The translations under genes were made by a program, and so were the position numbers. A DNA stretch of 64,000 nucleotides from Tubulanus polymorphus. Lineage: Eukaryota; Nemertea; Palaeonemertea; Tubulaniformes; Tubulanidae. The stretch spans positions 7,676,485-7,740,484 of the forward strand of contig NC_134027.1 in NCBI RefSeq assembly GCF_964204645.1, given 5' to 3'. A model generated the notes under the pieces. That model saw only the letters and a program-made list of their open reading frames with translations, did not search any database and was not told the origin of the DNA. Shown here piece by piece: positions 59,370 through 64,000 of the stretch (positions within the stretch are counted from its first letter, which is position 1; every line of letters begins with the position of its first letter).

Positions 59370-59543
59370 AGGGATCATTCATTTATTACGTACACATTAG
59401 GGGAGGGGGGAGGGATAAGTGCAATTGCGTACTCTAATGCTTAATGTATATGAAAAAATGGCCCATTTTGCATACAGGGGGTGCGGGGGGGGAGGGGTTG
59501 AAAAAGTCAAATTTCATGCGTACATAATAAATGACTGATCCCT
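59370..59543. repeat. MITE with AGGGATCA(T/G)TCATTTATTA inverted ends
   Basis: AGGGATCATTCATTTATTACGTAC at the left is mirrored by GTACATAATAAATGACTGATCCCT at the right. The interior has two G-rich runs (GGGGAGGGGGGAGGG and GGGGGGGGAGGGG) that could form quadruplexes. Related elements are common in invertebrates. Confidence 0.75.
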
Positions 59544-60639
59544 AAGCAATAATGAGCAAGATTTTGACGGGCGCTCAAACTATAGAGGAGAACTTGTCAT
59601 TGTGAATAAGTGTAGCAGTTTTCGATGGTTCTTGAAGACTCGTTCTCAGCTCATGTCTTTAAGAGACTCTTCGTAGTCTACTTGTGTAACGTTAAGGTGG
59701 AACTCTTCCAGGTCTCGGAATATAGATTAATCAACCGTTTATGTAGACGGTGATGCTGTAGTGATACTTCGACGAAATGTTGTAATAGTGACGAATATAC
59801 GTTTTTCGGAGTTCGAATTCTTCAAACATTTCAATTAAATCTGAATGAACTTATCTCTTAAATGAATCAATTATTTATGGGAACTATAACAAGGATATCC
59901 AAGTAGAAGAATGAAAGTATTGTATATTTGGTGGGTGCTGTGATGATATATGGATTCGGGAGTCTAAAAATCCAGTTCAAAGTTCATCGAACACGAACTT
60001 ATTTTGACATTGGATGGAATGGTTTATTTCGCTCTAACCAAACGTGACCCACTGCTAGTCACGCCATCTAGTGGGAAAGCAGGTTCAGCTATAGGCCTGG
60101 ATTTTTCTCTAATTACTTATTTAGCCAGCGGGAAAACATTTCATTGATTTGAAAAATCTTAATCAACCGTAGACACGGAGCAGCTGTGACGGCAATTATG
60201 CCTATAGCGTGTTCATGATGGTGAAAAATCTGTCTCGCTCCGTTGATACATGTATTTTTTTCCTATCATCATCGATAGATATTTCAAGAAAAATCGAGCG
60301 TGAATATATAGCCTGAGGGGTGAGAATAGAACAGAACCGAACGCTGACTGGAGGAATGGAGAAAGGTAATTTCTCAGCTCTTCGCCGCACTGTTTTATAT
60401 TTTGATCAATCTCGGTGTATGATTACTCTGACAGATTGAATATCGCGCTCTAAAATGAGAAAGTCGGTCTACACCACGCATCTAGAAAATTGAAATATAA
60501 ATAAGGCAACTTATTCAGTATTCAAGATAAAATGTGAAAAATTAGTTGATGATATTTATCATGCTGTATTTTGTATTTGCCTCGAGCACAGGTTTATAGA
60601 ATTTGAAATGATGAATGGACTGAGACTTTCAGAGTCGAT

Positions 60640-60757
60640 AATAAGATAAAATCCCACTATTTACAGATTAAAAGAATTTAAAAACCAGAATTTATTTATT
60701 AAATCTAAAATATTTAAAAGACACGACGTTTCGATCTCACCCTAGAGATCATCGTCG
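60640..60757 (-). repeat. Hammerhead-like repeat module, PRKAR2 intron
   Basis: On the minus strand: CGATGA, a stem-loop GATCTC-TAGGGT-GAGATC, then GAAACGTC (60725-60732), followed about 75 nt later by GTGGGATTTT (about 60648-60657). The order copies the TRAPPC8-intron element. The first two bases of the CUGAUGA box differ, so it is probably decayed. Confidence 0.5.
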
Positions 60758-61169
60758 ATGTTTGTTTGATAATTTAGTGGTTGTCTCGTCGTCACGAAGT
60801 CGTCGACGCCGGCGATGGCACCGCAAATTGAAGACAGTTCACGGCGACTTTCAGGCTTAATATCTCTTCGGACTCATGCATAGAATCGTCAATGATTCGG
60901 TCGGCCGTTCATCGACGTATTGCTCAGATTTATAGCTCAGATAGAACTTAGATGAAACTGCGAGGTCCATACGCTCAATGCCTGGCTAACGCACGTTACA
61001 TACCTCTTCCTTTCGCTCTACGATTCATAAACGTAGATCTTCGTCATCGCGCTTATTATCGCCGGCATTTTTTCACGAATTATCGTTTTTGCGACATATA
61101 GGAAATATTAGCATTCTTATGTACGAAATGGAACGGCCATCTACAGGTAGGAACTGATTCGAAATATCA

Positions 61170-61280
61170 TTTAGAAACTGAAGCTTTTCAGGTTATAGTC
61201 GAAACGTTGAATTTATAAATCATCAGTGGTGAGTAACTTCTCGGGCCTATATCTTTCGTCATATAATTGTGGGATTCTCT
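61170..61280 (+). repeat. Hammerhead-like repeat module, second copy in PRKAR2 intron
   Basis: ACTGAAGCTTTTCAGGTTAT leads to CGAAACGTT (61200-61208), followed 56 nt later by ATTGTGGGATTCTCT (61265-61279). Same spacing logic as the copies at 10781-10981 and 60640-60757, in the opposite orientation to the latter. Confidence 0.45.
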
Positions 61281-64000
61281 TTTTACTGAAGCTTTCCAAT
61301 TTTTGCAAGCAATTTTCATTTTAAATCGTATCATAGAAAAAGCAACAAGTTTTGCCCAAATGAAATTCACTTTCCTTTTTAGGTTAAACTGCTAAGATTC
61401 TTTTGGTTCATGTTCATGGCTAAATTTCTTATATGATGGACAAAATTTCGGCAAATTTCTTTCTCGCACAAGAGTCAGAAATCAGCGAGCGGAATTTATC
61501 ATTGTTATCCTGTTGTGGACTGTGTCCGAAATTCAGTTCAAGGCTAGTCATTTGGATTTAAGTTTTATACAATTAATTTCGGCCAATTAGTCGAAGCTTC
61601 AGCGAAATTCGTGACAAAGTCAAATTTGTCGTAATGAATTATTCACTTTACCAGGTTTTCAATCAATAGTTTCATTAACTTTCTAGACCAGTAACTTTCA
61701 AGCTACGTCCTTCTTCGGCGATTAGTTTATGTTATGACAAATTTCATCGAAAATGAAAGCGCGCGTTCAATACTACGAATTCCGTCGTTGAATCGGTATC
61801 GAACCTTCTTTATTACCCATTAGAGAAAGTCTAAAAGCTTAGATTCACTCTTTCTATATGAGTCAATTCAATACGCGGCGAGATTCAGTATCATTGCAAG
61901 CGCTATTCATATGATAAACACTTCAATATCAGTTTAACTAGGAATTTGTAGGGATTTTAACATCGCTGTCACCGTGAAAGTGACACTAAATTGGTCCCTG
62001 TTGTGACGTAATTTGCGGAGTAGGTTTCTGGTCAGTACCGTCGTTCGGCGTTCAATACGAGATTCCCTTTCGATAATTTCACCCCGGGGATCATTAGCTA
62101 TTAGATTGACCGACTGAGGTCCGTAATACTGCAATACGGCGGCTTAATGTCGATATATATCTTGTACCGTATTCCACCAGACCCTGAAATGCTGAAATGG
62201 GAATGAAGTATCCACGGTCATTCATAAACTTTATCCAAATGTTATTCCGATATCTGATGTGGTATAGATAGCTTTCTAGTTTGGGGTTGGCTATTTTGGA
62301 ATTTATTTATCAGGCCAAAAACCCTGTACAACTTCTATTTACTGCTTGAAATATCTTAGACCTATGACTCGCTCGAACCTACGAGCAATTGTTGCTCGTA
62401 GCTCTAACATACTATTGTATTTTTTTTCATATCTTGACCTGGAATTGTCTGTCTTATCTATTTGATCGACTGATTTTGATTTGATTTGGTGTATCCCCGA
62501 AAAACCCACACCACTACATCTATCAGGAACGAAATGGGGGGTTTGATTTTGAAATTGAAGTACAGATATAGTTGGAAGGTCGAGCGAATTTACAGAACTG
62601 CTCTATTCAAATCAAAATACATAATTCAAATGGGAAATTTCCAGTTTGTAGGAACAATCTTTCAACCAGCCTGAACCGGCAAACGACTGATTTTAGCATC
62701 TTTGGGTGCCTGATTTAATGGCAGGGAGGTTCAGACGCAATCAGATACTATTGTATGATATAACTGCTGCTGGTTGGTGGTAATTTTTCCGTCTGTTAGT
62801 GTGGATGTGTGCGATCTGCTAACAAATTACTTATGATTGCTTATAGCCGGTATTAACTATGATTGGTAAGGGGGATGCTGTAGTTAGTTTGTCATCATCA
62901 AAGATGACGTCTTTTCATTCATGCAAACGTGCTTCACAGTCTGCCATACTAATACCTTCTTTGATGAGTTTAGAAATAGAACCGTTACCAGGTTGATAGA
63001 ATGTGATCGTGAGCAGAGCATAAAGATGGACTATCCTGGAAAAATTGATTCATAGTTAACATTGGTTTTCCTAGGTAAGTTGGTGGTCTTTGAACAGCTA
63101 TCAAGTCATCCTGGTGTTTAGGGCGTGGTGCTGGTTTTAAGGGTCAAAAACCCTAAAATCATTCAGCCTAAAATCATGCATACTTTAACCATGATTCCCT
63201 TGAATGAAGCCTTCCATTGGGAATCATTGTAATTAAGGGTTCCACTTGGCAATTGTCCGCCAGGTTCACTAATTCTGTAACTTGGTCTTCTGCATTCAAG
63301 TTCTTCTGAATTTCATTGAAATCGAATCAAGGGGCCAAATACCCTGTTGGGGCAGTTGGCGTGGCTTAATTTTCCCCTTCAGATTGGGATTGGTAGGCCC
63401 AGGATTTATCATCAAACTTGAACATTTTGTGCATTGTATCATCTTAAAAATTCAAGCTTCGAGTTTGTTGGTCGGTTTTGTATGAACTCGTGTGCATCTC
63501 CACAACCACCGGTTGCAGTGGGTCGGTTTCCTACTCGTCGGCTGAATTAAGCATCGCTCTGTTTATGATCGCGCAAATTGAGTTGTGATATACACATTCG
63601 ATGTGATCGATGATTGATGCGGCAATTCGTTAAGATCTTCAGTCGTACGGTCGTCTAAAATTGAACTGAAAATGACATCCATATAATCAGAATAAGCAGT
63701 GATTACGAGCTGTTGTACCCGAGCCGTATCACTGTTAAGATGATGCCGACGCGAGAGCGTATATCATTCACTATCCGTCTCATTCGCTAGTTCGCGTATC
63801 GGCGTATCGGCATAATGATACGCTTGAGAAAGCTTCGTTTTCACTCGAAATTATCGTTTAAGTAATACGATTGTCCGAATTTACGCAAACTAATCTACAC
63901 GTCGATTGATTCGGGTATTTCAGCCGCAGTGGACTGTAGTTAGTCAGTAACACCGTTGTGACGCGCGCCGTACTGATGACTACGACCGAATGAATCTCGC

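Larger units (their letters stand above)
55064..64000 (+). other. Probable first intron of PRKAR2 (incomplete)
   Basis: Nearly 9 kb with no recognisable conserved coding exon on either strand. It holds at least four MITE-type elements and two hammerhead-like modules, listed separately, and one candidate alternative exon. Other short open frames lack codon bias or similarity. Confidence 0.6.

Overview
The window is nuclear DNA of an intron-rich invertebrate animal. Every recognisable gene is a conserved metazoan gene cut by GT-AG introns, and the spacers carry SINE, MITE and foldback debris. The mix (a TIMP-like family, a minisatellite-bearing Pearl/HINE-like element, tRNA-headed SINE) fits a marine spiralian, perhaps a mollusc. 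That last step is inference from general knowledge; no species can be named from the sequence.

Layout. 1-1762 (-): 5' part of CXXC1 (PHD finger plus CXXC finger). 2449-3968 (+): NUDT19-type peroxisomal CoA diphosphatase ending in SKL. 5553-17340 (-): TRAPPC8, 28 exons, 1490 residues, joined here in a continuous frame. 17589-17768 (+): the 59-residue membrane microprotein SMIM30, head to head with TRAPPC8. 19182-20215 (-): ribosomal protein RPS23, head to head with TCF25 (20500-24753, +, 735 residues). 25341-25844 (-): an intronless SUI1/YciH-like protein. 26280-36348: two tandem ~5 kb units, each with an SLC17-family transporter (-). One copy has lost its conserved start and the other carries a 2-nt frameshift; the units also duplicate the 3' end of the next gene. 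35916-41101 (-): a TIMP/NTR-like secreted, probably GPI-anchored protein with three tandem first exons but only one visible set of downstream exons. 43104-52401 (+): BRPF1 (C2H2, PHD1, ePHD2, bromodomain, PWWP; 1540 residues) with a ~1.7 kb 3' UTR. 54820-55063 (+): first exon of a type II PKA regulatory subunit behind two perfect cAMP-response elements; the remaining ~9 kb looks like its first intron.

The genes are independent housekeeping or regulatory loci, not an operon-like pathway. Two are chromatin readers (CXXC1, BRPF1), two serve trafficking and protein quality control (TRAPPC8, TCF25), and several share divergent promoters (CXXC1/NUDT19, TRAPPC8/SMIM30, RPS23/TCF25). The most interesting non-ordinary signals are: (1) dispersed elements with a hammerhead-ribozyme-like core (CGAAACGTC behind a stem-loop, followed 60-80 nt later by a GTGGGATT motif), one of them a near-perfect 94-bp foldback in a TRAPPC8 intron; (2) the triplicated TIMP-like first exons; (3) the SLC17 tandem duplication with a different lesion in each copy; (4) the twin CREs at the PKA subunit gene.

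Exon boundaries were found by hand from splice sites, reading-frame continuity and family similarity. No alignment program or database was run.
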